A stretch of DNA of 32,361 bases, from assembly GCA_029004515.1 (NCBI GenBank), contig JAQVYH010000019.1, positions 1 through 32,361 of the forward strand, in the 5' to 3' direction. Source of the DNA: Eubacteriales bacterium. Its GTDB lineage: Bacteria; Bacillota; Clostridia; Monoglobales; UMGS1388. Under the pieces are notes generated by a model. That model saw only the letters and a program-made list of their open reading frames with translations. It had not been told where the DNA came from and ran no database searches. The position numbers and the translations under genes were made by a program. Each line of letters starts with the position of its first letter. The first letter of the stretch is position 1. Positions 1-7,691 of this stretch are shown here, one piece after another.

Positions 1-1
1 T

Positions 2-592
2 ATTATGCCATCTATGGAGTATAGTGGTGGAGTATATGTGTCTATTATCGGCATATTCTGTGGTGCATTTCTTCTTAATGCAATGGATAAGCTTGTGCCT
101 CATCTTCATAGAATCTCAGGGGTAGATATAGAGGCTCATGGTGATAATCATCAGCTTAATAAAGTATTGCTTTTTGTAATGGCAATCGCTATTCATAATC
201 TGCCTGAAGGTATTGCCGCTGGTGTAGGTTTTGGTACTGAGAACACCGCCGAGGCGCTTACTATAGCTGCGGGTATTGCCTTGCAGAATATTCCTGAGGG
301 TATGGTTATTATTGCACCTATGATGGCTGCCGGGATGAGTAAGGGCAAAACATTTATAATTGCATCAATGACAGGTTTAGTAGAGGTTGCTGGCACATTT
401 TTAGGTTACTATGCAGTTTCCCTTTCTAGCGCTATTCTCCCATTTGCGCTTGCCTTTGCAGGGGGCACAATGGTCTATGTAATAAGCGATGAGATGATTC
501 CTGAAACACATCATGGCAGTACAAGAGGAGTGACATATAGTCTGCTTGCGGGATTTTGCTTGATGTTATTGATGGACTATTACCTTGCCTAA
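2..592 (+). CDS. ZIP family metal transporter, 5' end cut off by window
   Basis: This is an integral membrane transporter of the ZIP family, which moves divalent metals such as zinc into the cytoplasm. Counting from the Met at position 5, the two signature metal-site helices are visible: HNLPEG at residues 64-69 and QNIPEG at residues 94-99. Further hydrophobic segments follow to the C-terminus, and a His-bearing loop (AHGDNHQ) lies before the first signature. The frame stays open to the left edge, and about 195 residues is short for a family of roughly 250-270. The gene therefore starts upstream of the window and the ATG at 5 is probably internal. It converges on the minus-strand sugar operon. 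The metal specificity cannot be read from the sequence. Confidence 0.88.
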   Translation: MMPSMEYSGGVYVSIIGIFCGAFLLNAMDKLVPHLHRISGVDIEAHGDNHQLNKVLLFVMAIAIHNLPEGIAAGVGFGTENTAEALTIAAGIALQNIPEGMVIIAPMMAAGMSKGKTFIIASMTGLVEVAGTFLGYYAVSLSSAILPFALAFAGGTMVYVISDEMIPETHHGSTRGVTYSLLAGFCLMLLMDYYLA

Positions 593-595
593 GTA

Positions 596-785
596 AGGCT
601 TCTAAAAATGCACATAAAAAAGCACTTGCGTACGCAAGTGCTTTTAATTTGTTTGAATTTGCGATAGGCTGTATAAAAATAGTACAGAATGAACGACCCG
701 AGAGGGCGCAAGCGCCCGTCGCCGAAGGTGTATTAATATACTCCGAGAGCCGAGGTTCGTTTATTATGTGCATTTTTATAAGCCT
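596..785. other. Compact inverted-repeat-bounded structured element (possible ncRNA or MITE)
   Basis: This element fills the convergent gap between the ZIP gene and the sugar operon. Positions 596-617 and 764-785 are inverted repeats matching at 21 of 22 positions. Directly inside is a perfect 28-bp palindrome (618-645). Next comes a small hairpin (669-673 with 683-687), then a closing stem (688-694 with 755-761, one T-G wobble). That stem encloses a GC-rich hairpin (704-708 with 713-717, loop CAAG) and a second hairpin (727-733 with 738-744, one T-T mismatch). Two CCGAGAG stretches flank these hairpins. Nearly every base lies in or next to a stem, so it reads as a folded RNA or a miniature inverted-repeat element. 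The wobble favours a plus-strand transcript slightly. Identity is unknown. Confidence 0.6.
618..650. terminator. Probable bidirectional terminator hairpin after the ZIP gene
   Basis: Positions 618-645 are a perfect palindrome (14-bp arms, core GCACTTGCG/CGCAAGTGC). A-rich sequence lies to the left and TTTTAATTT to the right. It follows the ZIP stop codon by 25 bases and is also part of the larger nested structure. Confidence 0.6.
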
Positions 786-788
786 ACA

Positions 789-1499
789 TTATTTTTTAAG
801 ATAATTAACATTTTCTTTTGCTGCTGTCTTTGGCTCTGCTGTGCCTTCCTGCTCTACAATAAAGTATTTTGCATAAGGAGCAGCTTCCTTGATTTTACTT
901 AGCTCAAGTGTTCCATTTGGCCAGGTTGAGTTTTCTCCATTATCATCAATCTGCTTGAGGTGAATAAGCTCTGCCTTTTTACCAAGCTTTCTTAGATATT
1001 CATATGGACATTCTCCGCCTTTTGCAACCCAGAAAACATCAACCTCTAATATTACGCAGTCGTCTGTTTCTTCGGCTAAAATATCAAGGATATATTTACC
1101 ATCAAATTTTTCAAATTCCCCTGCGTGGTTGTGATATCCAATCTTTATGCCATATTCCTTTGCAATCTTTGCAGACTCATTAAGGAGCTTTGCTACATTG
1201 TGCACATCCTCGATGGTTTCGTAGCTTGCGTGAGGGATAATCATATATTTTGAGCCGATTGCTTTGTTGTATTCAAGGTTTTCTATAAGGGCGTTTTCAA
1301 AGAGATCCTTTGATGTGTGAGAGCCGATTGAGTAGAGATTATTTTTTTCTAGCTCTGACTTCATCTCATCAGCTGTTAAATCGCCAAACCCTGCAAACTC
1401 AACACCGCTATATCCACATTCTGCTACAAATTCAAGTGCCTTTCTAAAATCCTTTGCAGTTTCGTCTTTAATAGACCATAACTGAAGTGATAAATCCAT
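789..1499 (-). CDS. Sugar phosphate isomerase/epimerase family protein (TIM barrel), last gene of sugar operon
   Basis: This 236-residue TIM-barrel protein belongs to the xylose isomerase-like / AP endonuclease 2 superfamily. Members isomerise or epimerise sugars or cleave keto-sugar derivatives at a divalent metal. Candidate metal or catalytic residues are the YHNHAGEF motif (His123, His125, Glu128), LEVDVFW (Glu152, Asp154), His180 in IHLKQ, and Glu216/Glu218 near the end. No signal peptide is present, so it is cytoplasmic. The start is supported by AAGGAGG just upstream. It is the last of six co-directional genes and follows the second dehydrogenase by 14 bp. It is shorter than the companion barrel at 2572-3537 and not closely similar to it, so two distinct steps are likely. 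The substrate is unknown. Confidence 0.85.
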   Translation of the reverse strand: MDLSLQLWSIKDETAKDFRKALEFVAECGYSGVEFAGFGDLTADEMKSELEKNNLYSIGSHTSKDLFENALIENLEYNKAIGSKYMIIPHASYETIEDVHNVAKLLNESAKIAKEYGIKIGYHNHAGEFEKFDGKYILDILAEETDDCVILEVDVFWVAKGGECPYEYLRKLGKKAELIHLKQIDDNGENSTWPNGTLELSKIKEAAPYAKYFIVEQEGTAEPKTAAKENVNYLKK

Positions 1500-1513
1500 T
1501 TTGTTTGTCCTCC

Positions 1514-2572
1514 TTAAATATCAGTAGCTATTGCCATTCCTGTTTGCGCTGACTCAAATGATGCTTCCATAACACGCATTACGCGAAGTGCCTGCTGTGG
1601 TGTGATGGTAAGAGGAGCGATGCCCTCAATTGCATCAGCAAACTGATTATATACTACGGTAAGGTCGTCGACTACATCAAGAGGCTCCGAAATTATCATT
1701 GTTTCGATAGACTCTTTGCTTCTGGGAGCCATAGTCTTTGTTGGACCTGCCTTTGTATAGAATATTTTTTCTTCCCATTCGTTTTCCTTATCAATGCAAC
1801 GAACAATTTTACCATCACAGTCCCAATCATCAATCTGAAGGGTACCATCTTCCCCAAGCACATACCAACGGGGATGAGTAATATAGTTGTTGGTTGATAC
1901 CTCGATATGTGCTGTAAGGCCACTCTCAAAGGTCATTGTAAGGCGAAAGTTGTCATCAACCTCAGCATACTGTATATGATACATCTTGCAAAATACATTA
2001 GTAACCTTCTCATCAACCATATACATAATCTGGTCAATAAGGTGTACTCCCCAATCAAGCATCATACCACCGCCAAGGTGCTTGAGAGTTCTCCAGCCCT
2101 TTGGCATACCTCTAGAGCCTTCAACTCTTGATTCAATAACATATGGCTTACCCAAAAGACCTTCCTCAACCTTGCGCTTCATAAGAACAAAATCCTTGTT
2201 TGTGCGACGGTTTTGGTCAATTGTGAATACCTTGCCGTACTTTTCGGATGCTTCAATGATTTCAAGAAGCTCTTCAGACGAAATAGTAACAGGCTTTTCA
2301 CAGATAACATTCTTTCCTGCTGCCATTGCCTCGATTGCAAGGTCCTTATGTACTTCATTAGTTGTTGCGACAAGTACCATATCAAGCTCTTCGTCCGCAA
2401 GTAGTGCCTTTTTTGATGGATATGTATATATACCATCATTCTTTGCATTTTCCATAACCTGTGGGTCAATATCATATATGCCCTTTACAGTTACTCTGTC
2501 ATATCCTGATAGGATTTCAAAGTGATGCTTTGCCATACCGCCAAAGCCAATAAAACCTACTTTATGCTGCAT
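1514..2572 (-). CDS. Gfo/Idh/MocA family NAD(P)-dependent oxidoreductase (second copy)
   Basis: This is a cytoplasmic NAD(P)-dependent sugar or inositol dehydrogenase of the Gfo/Idh/MocA family, about 352 residues. The N-terminal Rossmann motif GFIGFGGMAKHH (residues 6-17) is followed by the family CEKP motif at 91-94. The substrate-domain signature GGGMMLDWGVHLID lies at 167-180, with Asp173 and His177 as the likely catalytic pair. I chose the ATG at 2572 because it overlaps the preceding stop codon in TAATG, typical of translational coupling. Two in-frame GTG codons at 2584 and 2581 also sit near an AGGAG and cannot be excluded. It differs clearly from the dehydrogenase at 4273-5358, so the operon supplies two redox steps or one oxidation and one reduction. 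Confidence 0.9.
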   Translation of the reverse strand: MQHKVGFIGFGGMAKHHFEILSGYDRVTVKGIYDIDPQVMENAKNDGIYTYPSKKALLADEELDMVLVATTNEVHKDLAIEAMAAGKNVICEKPVTISSEELLEIIEASEKYGKVFTIDQNRRTNKDFVLMKRKVEEGLLGKPYVIESRVEGSRGMPKGWRTLKHLGGGMMLDWGVHLIDQIMYMVDEKVTNVFCKMYHIQYAEVDDNFRLTMTFESGLTAHIEVSTNNYITHPRWYVLGEDGTLQIDDWDCDGKIVRCIDKENEWEEKIFYTKAGPTKTMAPRSKESIETMIISEPLDVVDDLTVVYNQFADAIEGIAPLTITPQQALRVMRVMEASFESAQTGMAIATDI

Positions 2573-3537
2573 TATACCCACCACATTTCTCCTGCGTTTT
2601 CATAGATAATAATATTCTTAAGGAATGCGATTGCTTTTTCAAGACCTTCCTTAGGGGACATAAGTCCGTCCTCGTGCTCAATACTGATTGCACCGTCATA
2701 ACCGGTTGCTTTAAGTGCGCTTATCATATTGTTCCACACTTTGGCAGAGTGGCCATAGCCAACTGTCCGAAATACCCAAGAACGATTGAGAATATCTCCA
2801 TAGCTTTGTGTATCAAGAACACCAATCTTTGCTGTATTAGCTTCGTCAATCTTTGTGTCCTTTGCGTGGAAGTGATATATAGCACCTTTAAGATACTTGA
2901 TAGCCTCGCAAGGGTCGATTCCCTCCCAGAAAAGATGGCTTGGGTCAAAGTTAGCGCCTATAATATCGCCAACTGCCTCACGAAGTCGGAGGAGTGTTGA
3001 TGGATTGTATACGCAAAAACCTGGATGAAGTTCAAAAGCAATCTTCTTGATGCCTATCTCCTTTGCAAGAGCAGCAGTTTCTTTCCAATACGGAATAAGA
3101 ACCTTGTTCCACTGCCAATCAAGAATATCAAGATATTCATTTGGCCAAGCACAAGTAACCCAGTTAGGATTTTCCGAATTCTCACAGTCACCCGGGCAAC
3201 CAGAGAAACCGATTATTGTTTCAACATCCAAAAGTGCTGCAACCTTCATTGCATCTACAAATTCATCGTGGAATTTCTTTGCGATTTCCTTGTTCGGATG
3301 AACAGGGTTACCATGACAGCTAAGAGCTGAAATTTTGAGATTGTACTGTTTAAGTAAATCCTTCAGCCACTGAACCTTCTGTGGATTATTAATATAATCC
3401 TTTGGGTCAAGATGTGCCTTACCGGGATAGCCGCCAGCGCCAATCTCAAAGCTGTCAACGCCAAGGCTGCTTAAATATTTAATAGCTTCTTCCATACTCA
3501 TATGTGCAAGTACAGGGGACATTACGCTAAGTTCCAT
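2572..3537 (-). CDS. Sugar phosphate isomerase/epimerase family protein (TIM barrel)
   Basis: This 321-residue cytoplasmic TIM-barrel protein is of the xylose isomerase-like family. The metal-ligand pattern is complete: Glu169 and His171 in FELHPGF, Asp198 and His201 in NFDPSHLFW, His224 in YHFHAKDT, and Glu287 in SIEHED. The family includes keto-sugar epimerases, isomerases and, in some gut bacteria, lyases acting on 3-keto-glycosides, so the exact reaction cannot be named. An AAAGGA lies upstream of the ATG. The 3' end overlaps the next gene by one base (TAATG), and the ThuA gene ends 26 bp upstream. Position between ThuA and a dehydrogenase argues that it acts on an oxidised sugar made by this operon. 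Confidence 0.88.
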   Translation of the reverse strand: MELSVMSPVLAHMSMEEAIKYLSSLGVDSFEIGAGGYPGKAHLDPKDYINNPQKVQWLKDLLKQYNLKISALSCHGNPVHPNKEIAKKFHDEFVDAMKVAALLDVETIIGFSGCPGDCENSENPNWVTCAWPNEYLDILDWQWNKVLIPYWKETAALAKEIGIKKIAFELHPGFCVYNPSTLLRLREAVGDIIGANFDPSHLFWEGIDPCEAIKYLKGAIYHFHAKDTKIDEANTAKIGVLDTQSYGDILNRSWVFRTVGYGHSAKVWNNMISALKATGYDGAISIEHEDGLMSPKEGLEKAIAFLKNIIIYENAGEMWWV

Positions 3538-3563
3538 AATTTATAGTCAATCCTTTCTGATTT

Positions 3564-4280
3564 TTACTTTTCAAGAGGCTGCTTGGCATGAATGCATATT
3601 AAATCTTCTGATATAAATGTAGGCTTTGCCCAACGAATTGCATTTTTGATAATCTTTTGTACATATTCATTTCTATATATAGGATATTCTTCGTGTCCTG
3701 GCTGGAAGTAGAATATTTTACCAAGCCCTCTTGCGAATGTGCAACCACTTCTGAACACTTCTCCACCAGCAAACCAGCCGATAAATACAACATCATCAGG
3801 ATTTGGAATAGTGAAGTGTTCGCCATACATTTCCTCATGTTCAAGCTCAAAGTGCGCTGGGATTCCCTGTGCGATAGGATGAGCGGGATTTGCACACCAT
3901 ACTCTCTCGCGGTCGTTATCTCTCCATCTCAAATCACAGGTTGTACCCATAAGTGAACGGAAAATCTTTGAGTGATGTCCAGAGTGAAGAACAATAAGTC
4001 CCATACCTCTTAATACTCTATCTTGTACCCTCTTAACTATCTCATCAGGTACTTCGCCGTGCTTTTTATGACCCCACCAGAGAAGCACATCTGTATCTTC
4101 AAGGACTTCATCTGTAAGACCACACTCCGGCATATTAAGAGTTGCAACTCTTACCTGAAGGTCGTCTTCTGTCTGGAGGAACTCTTTAATACAACCATGT
4201 ATGCCGTCAGGGTATACAGCTCGTATTACTTCAGATTCCACTTCGTGAACGTATTCATTCCAAACAGTAACCTTAATCAT
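3564..4280 (-). CDS. ThuA domain protein (trehalose-utilisation-like)
   Basis: This is a ThuA family protein of 238 residues with a class I glutamine amidotransferase-like fold. In rhizobia ThuA works with the Gfo/Idh/MocA protein ThuB in a 3-keto-disaccharide route for trehalose and related sugars. Visible family blocks are [33 protein letters not shown] and [11 protein letters not shown] chose the ATG at 4280 ([10 protein letters not shown]), which follows AAGGAGG by about 9 bases. A longer in-frame start at 4328 would add 16 residues absent from the family. It overlaps the upstream dehydrogenase by 8 bp, so the two are probably coupled and may act in one pathway. There is no signal peptide. 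The catalytic mechanism of ThuA proteins is not settled. Confidence 0.88.
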   Translation of the reverse strand: MIKVTVWNEYVHEVESEVIRAVYPDGIHGCIKEFLQTEDDLQVRVATLNMPECGLTDEVLEDTDVLLWWGHKKHGEVPDEIVKRVQDRVLRGMGLIVLHSGHHSKIFRSLMGTTCDLRWRDNDRERVWCANPAHPIAQGIPAHFELEHEEMYGEHFTIPNPDDVVFIGWFAGGEVFRSGCTFARGLGKIFYFQPGHEEYPIYRNEYVQKIIKNAIRWAKPTFISEDLICIHAKQPLEK

Positions 4281-5358
4281 TAAGTAATACCTCCTTGCCT
4301 GTCTTTGCACTTTCGTAGATAGCTTCAAGGATCTGCGTTACAACGATAGCCTGTTCCGGCTTAACAACAGGGTCGGTATCGTTAACAACAGCCTGAATCC
4401 ACTGCCTTGCTTCAATATCAGCAGGAGCTTCTTCAGCACCAGCATAGAAGTCTACTCCGGCAGAACCAATGCTTGGCTTGATTGTTGTGAGCTTGCCATG
4501 CTTTGTAAGATTGATTCTTGCGCCATCTTCCATATCAGCACCTGCTTTTGTACCGCAAAGTGAGCAAATAGCCTCTTTATTATAAAGTGTGTTGAGCGCC
4601 CAGCTGCTTTCAAGAACAATAGTTGCACCGTTTTCCATTGTGATAAAGCCAAAAGCTGAGTCTTCAACAGTAAACTTTTCAGGATCCCAATCGCCCCAGG
4701 CGTTGCCTGAATTCTTCATATCACCAAGCTTTTTGTATACGTTACCCTTAACGCTTACAGGTTTGTAGTTGTCCATCATCCAAAGTGTAAGGTCAAGTGC
4801 GTGTGTACCTATATCGATAAGTGGTCCGCCGCCCTGTTCTTCTTCATTAAGGAATACACCCCATGTAGGAACTGCACGACGTCTGATTGCTATTGCCTTA
4901 CCATAATAAATTTCGCCAAGCTCTCCGTCATCACAACAAGCCTTTACAAATGTACTTTCTGCCTTGAATCTGTTCTGGTAACCGATTGTAAGCTTTTTGC
5001 CTGTTTTCTTATGCGCCTCAAGCATAGCCTTTGCATCAGCATATGTCTTTGCCATTGGTTTTTCACACATTACATGGCAACCACTTTCAAGTGCTGCAAC
5101 CGTAATTGGTGAGTGTGACTTGTTAGGAGTACAAACATGTACAACCTCAAGGTCTTTTTCTTTTGCAAGCATTTTCTTATAGTCTGTGTAAACTCTTGCA
5201 CCTTCTACACCATACTTCTCTGCTGCTTTTTCTGCCTTTTCCTTAACGACATCGCAGAATGCAACCATCTTTACATTGTCAAGCTTTGAAAGTGACGGCA
5301 TATGCTTTCCGTTAGCAATACCACCGCAACCGATAATACCTAATACTACATCTCTCAT
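4273..5358 (-). CDS. Gfo/Idh/MocA family NAD(P)-dependent oxidoreductase (first copy)
   Basis: This cytoplasmic NAD(P)-dependent dehydrogenase has 361 residues, the normal family length. The Rossmann motif [13 protein letters not shown] opens the protein. CEKPMA lies at residues 98-103, with Lys100 the usual catalytic lysine. [14 protein letters not shown] lies at 177-189, with Asp182 and His186. A strong AGGAGG precedes the ATG. It is the first metabolic gene after the LacI-type regulator and overlaps thuA by 8 bp. By analogy with ThuB, a likely job is oxidation of a hydroxyl on a sugar or glycoside, but this is inferred from family and context only. Confidence 0.9.
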   Translation of the reverse strand: MRDVVLGIIGCGGIANGKHMPSLSKLDNVKMVAFCDVVKEKAEKAAEKYGVEGARVYTDYKKMLAKEKDLEVVHVCTPNKSHSPITVAALESGCHVMCEKPMAKTYADAKAMLEAHKKTGKKLTIGYQNRFKAESTFVKACCDDGELGEIYYGKAIAIRRRAVPTWGVFLNEEEQGGGPLIDIGTHALDLTLWMMDNYKPVSVKGNVYKKLGDMKNSGNAWGDWDPEKFTVEDSAFGFITMENGATIVLESSWALNTLYNKEAICSLCGTKAGADMEDGARINLTKHGKLTTIKPSIGSAGVDFYAGAEEAPADIEARQWIQAVVNDTDPVVKPEQAIVVTQILEAIYESAKTGKEVLLND

Positions 5359-5374
5359 TTCCTTTTACCTCCTG

Positions 5375-6361
5375 CTAATTTGTTGAATTTCTAATGATTA
5401 ATTCATGCTTTAATACTTTATTTTCAGGGATTTCCCCTTCAAATCTTGCCAGTAGCGATTTCATCGCCTCGACTCCCAATTCTCTTCTAGGCTGTGATAC
5501 CGTAGTAAGAGGAGGGTTGGTCATATATGCCGCATCTGTGTTGTCAAAACCGACAACAGCCACATCATCTGGGACATTGAGCCCTTGGCTGTGTATGGCA
5601 CTTACTGCACCTGATGCCATTCTGTCCGATATGGAGAATAGTCCGTCAAATTTAGCACCGTTTTTTATATGCTCTTCGGTAAGACGATATGCACTTCTAA
5701 AGCCATAATCACCGTCAAAGATAATGCTCCAATCGGGTTCTATTCCGTTTTCTCTTAGTGCTCTAATATATCCATCAAAACGAACCTTTGATGAAATCAT
5801 ATGGTTCCTTACACCGCAATAAGCGATTCTCCGTCTGCCGGATTTAATAAGATAATCGACAGCATCATAGGCGGCCTGTTCATTATCAATAGTAACATAA
5901 GGAGAATCTGTATCCACATATTCACTGCATTGTACGACGCTATACCTATTGGCAAGCGTGTGCATATCTTCTTTACTCATTATGCTGGACATTATTATTG
6001 CTCCATCTGCCAGTCCATTTTTTAGCATATCGATGTAGGAGGATTCAATTTGGGCATTGTCATTTGTCATACAGATAAGGGTCTGATATCCGTTTTTTCG
6101 TGCCTCTTCATCAATCCCTGCAACAACTCGGTTGCAAAAATAGTTTGATATAGTGGTAAGTATAACTAGAATCAACCTAGTCTTTTGTGTTCGAAGATGT
6201 CTGCCCAAAAGATTCGGTGCATAGTTATACTCCTCCATAATGGAAAGAACCTTTTGCTTTGTGCGTTCAGATACAGTACTGCTATCATTAAGTACTCTCG
6301 AAACCGTAGCCACCGACACTCCCGCAAGGGAAGCAATTTCAGAAATAGTTATTTCTACCAC
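5375..6361 (-). CDS. LacI family transcriptional regulator of the sugar operon
   Basis: This is a LacI/GalR-type repressor of about 325 residues. The N-terminal helix-turn-helix (ISEIASLAGVSVATVSRVLN) is followed by a hinge (NLLGRHLRTQKT). A periplasmic-binding-protein-like sensor domain then runs to the end, with the family GFDNTDAAYMTNPPLTTVSQP stretch around residues 272-292. It is first in the operon and very probably represses itself and the five genes after it. Two identical 16-bp operators lie in its promoter and leader. The start is odd. The only standard start in frame (GTG, 6361) lies inside the AAGGAGGTG ribosome site, while an ATA codon at 6352-6350 has ideal spacing and gives the canonical N-terminus. 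The effector sugar is unknown. Confidence 0.92.
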   Translation of the reverse strand: MVEITISEIASLAGVSVATVSRVLNDSSTVSERTKQKVLSIMEEYNYAPNLLGRHLRTQKTRLILVILTTISNYFCNRVVAGIDEEARKNGYQTLICMTNDNAQIESSYIDMLKNGLADGAIIMSSIMSKEDMHTLANRYSVVQCSEYVDTDSPYVTIDNEQAAYDAVDYLIKSGRRRIAYCGVRNHMISSKVRFDGYIRALRENGIEPDWSIIFDGDYGFRSAYRLTEEHIKNGAKFDGLFSISDRMASGAVSAIHSQGLNVPDDVAVVGFDNTDAAYMTNPPLTTVSQPRRELGVEAMKSLLARFEGEIPENKVLKHELIIRNSTN

Positions 6362-6378
6362 CTCCTTAATAAGATATA

Positions 6379-6394
6379 ATGTAATCGTTTACAT
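6379..6394. promoter_or_regulatory. LacI-family operator, leader copy
   Basis: ATGTAATCGTTTACAT, a near-palindrome with the central CG typical of LacI-family operators. It is identical to the copy at 6447-6462 and lies in the 5' leader between the start site and the regulator gene. It also fits the general CcpA cre pattern, so CcpA binding is possible. Confidence 0.7.
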
Positions 6395-6405
6395 TTCTCT
6401 GCAAA

Positions 6406-6419
6406 CAAAAACGATTACA
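6406..6419. promoter_or_regulatory. Degenerate third LacI-family half operator
   Basis: The stretch AAACGATTACA matches the right half and centre of the two full operators (reverse orientation), but its other half is A-rich and does not match. It lies between the two full sites, so it could assist looping or cooperative binding. This is a weak call. Confidence 0.3.
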
Positions 6420-6446
6420 CCTAGTATTTTCTATGAAAAGCATACA

Positions 6447-6462
6447 ATGTAATCGTTTACAT
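6447..6462. promoter_or_regulatory. LacI-family operator overlapping the transcription start
   Basis: ATGTAATCGTTTACAT, identical to the site at 6379-6394 and 68 bp from it. It begins four bases downstream of the -10 box of the lacI-operon promoter, where a bound repressor would block initiation. Confidence 0.75.
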
Positions 6463-6466
6463 CAGC

Positions 6467-6495
6467 ATAATACCACTATGTAGTATATATGTCAA
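6467..6495 (-). promoter_or_regulatory. Promoter of the LacI-ThuA sugar operon
   Basis: Read on the minus strand, TTGACA (6495-6490) is separated by 17 bp from TATTAT (6472-6467), a near-consensus housekeeping promoter. Transcription should start near 6460, inside the operator at 6447-6462. No other plus- or minus-strand gene lies close enough to use it. Confidence 0.8.
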
Positions 6496-6529
6496 TAGTC
6501 TATGAAAAAAAGATTATAAAGATTTTGTT

Positions 6530-6567
6530 ACAAAGAAAAAGGAAGAAAATCTATTGGACTTTCTTCC
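6530..6567 (-). terminator. Terminator of the trxB transcription unit
   Basis: An 8-bp perfect stem (6541-6548 with 6560-6567, GGAAGAAA/TTTCTTCC) is followed on the minus strand by TTTTTCTTTG (6540-6531). It lies about 120 bp beyond the trxB stop. The stretch between it and trxB holds two weak AT-rich hairpins (6616-6635 and 6660-6674) and no gene. Confidence 0.65.
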
Positions 6568-6686
6568 AGTAATTGATTATAAATTATATGTATTGATTTT
6601 ACTTAAGATGGGGTGTATAGAAATACTATTCTATAGCTTTACTATCGCCCTTTTTACCTCGCAAAACGCTTGCGCTCAACGCTGTA

Positions 6687-7595
6687 TTAAATAGTATCTA
6701 AATATCTACAAGCTGCCAGGGCTGCAGTTGCCCCATCTGCAACCGCTGTTGCAATCTGACGAACATATTTTGAGCGACAGTCACCTGCAACAAAGATTCC
6801 TTTTGATTTTGTAAGGCAATTTTCATCAGCTTCGATATAACCATATTCATTTAGGCCAACAAGGTTCTTGAATATGTCATTTTCTGGTTGTTGACCGATT
6901 GCTACAAAGACGCCATCAGTTTCGATTGCTGATTGCTCGCCTTTTGTATTTTCGATAATAACTCTTTCAATACCTTTATCGCCCTCAAGTTTTTTTACAA
7001 CAGAGCCTGTAATAAACTTTACATTATCCTTTGTTTCGAGGATTTCAAGAAGCTTTTTCTCCCCTGTGAAGTAGTCGAGATTCTGCACAAGGATAACCTC
7101 TGTGCAAATATCGGAAAGCATAACTGCATCCTGAAGAGCTGTGTTACCGCCACCAACTACTACAACCCTCTGACCTGCATGGAATGCTCCGTCACATACA
7201 GCGCAGTATGAAACCCCATTGCCAATAAAACCTTCTTCTTCAGGCAATCCCAAATGACGATGCTTTGATCCGGCTGCAATTATAACAGTCTTTGCACTAT
7301 ACTCTGCATATTCGCCTTTTATTATCTTTATATCACCTTGTTCTTCAATTGAAAGAACTGTATCCATTTCAATGTCTGCACCAAGATTAAGAACCTGTTC
7401 AACCATATTTTCAGCAATTTCATTACCGCTTGCGCTGATTATACCGGGGAAATTCTCGACCTTTGGGGAGTGGGTAATCTGTCCGCCGAAGGCTTCTTTT
7501 TCTATAATAACAGCTGATTTATCCGCACGCCTTGCATATACTGCTGCAGTAAGTCCGGCAGGGCCTGCACCGATTATTGCTACATCATATAACAT
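6687..7595 (-). CDS. trxB: Thioredoxin reductase-like flavoprotein lacking the NADPH motif
   Basis: This 302-residue cytoplasmic FAD protein has the thioredoxin reductase fold. The FAD Rossmann motif is GAGPAGLTAAVYARR (9-23), the redox-active CAVC is at 131-134, the second nucleotide domain is GGGNTALQDA (148-157), and the C-terminal FAD motif is GIFVAGDC. Where NADPH-dependent enzymes have HRRxxxR, this protein reads VQNLDYF (170-176). NADPH may therefore not be the donor; NADH or reduced ferredoxin are alternatives known in related clostridial flavoproteins. It lies downstream of nrdD, which carries a fused redoxin domain that could be its partner. AAGGAG lies about 12 bases before the ATG, a rather long spacing. 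Confidence 0.85.
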   Translation of the reverse strand: MLYDVAIIGAGPAGLTAAVYARRADKSAVIIEKEAFGGQITHSPKVENFPGIISASGNEIAENMVEQVLNLGADIEMDTVLSIEEQGDIKIIKGEYAEYSAKTVIIAAGSKHRHLGLPEEEGFIGNGVSYCAVCDGAFHAGQRVVVVGGGNTALQDAVMLSDICTEVILVQNLDYFTGEKKLLEILETKDNVKFITGSVVKKLEGDKGIERVIIENTKGEQSAIETDGVFVAIGQQPENDIFKNLVGLNEYGYIEADENCLTKSKGIFVAGDCRSKYVRQIATAVADGATAALAACRYLDTI

Positions 7596-7631
7596 AATAA
7601 TTCCAATCTCCTTAACATTTCCTAAGCTGAA

Positions 7632-7663
7632 GGGTGTTTAAAAACAATAGCTTTTAAACACCC
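7632..7663. other. Stable hairpin between nrdD and trxB
   Basis: A perfect 12-bp stem (GGGTGTTTAAAA at 7632-7643 with its complement at 7652-7663) has an 8-base loop in the 96-bp gap between nrdD and trxB. On the minus strand it is not followed by a T-run, so it is more likely an mRNA-stabilising or attenuating hairpin than a full terminator. Confidence 0.5.
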
Positions 7664-7691
7664 TCTTGTTCTACATTTTTACTTTACAGTA

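Noticed and set aside
432..804. Overlapping open frames on both strands across the convergent gap
   Set aside because: They are translations of the inverted-repeat structure and the ZIP gene end, and lack ribosome sites and recognisable protein features.
2213..2525. Plus-strand open frames opposite the dehydrogenase and isomerase genes
   Set aside because: They are shadows of well-supported family proteins, with odd composition and no ribosome sites.
6379..6462. Purely a CcpA cre site
   Set aside because: The motif fits cre, but its exact duplication at the promoter of a lacI-type gene is better explained by autoregulation. CcpA is kept as an alternative.
7632..7663. Called as a full intrinsic terminator for nrdD
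   Set aside because: No T-run follows on the minus strand, so I list it only as a hairpin.
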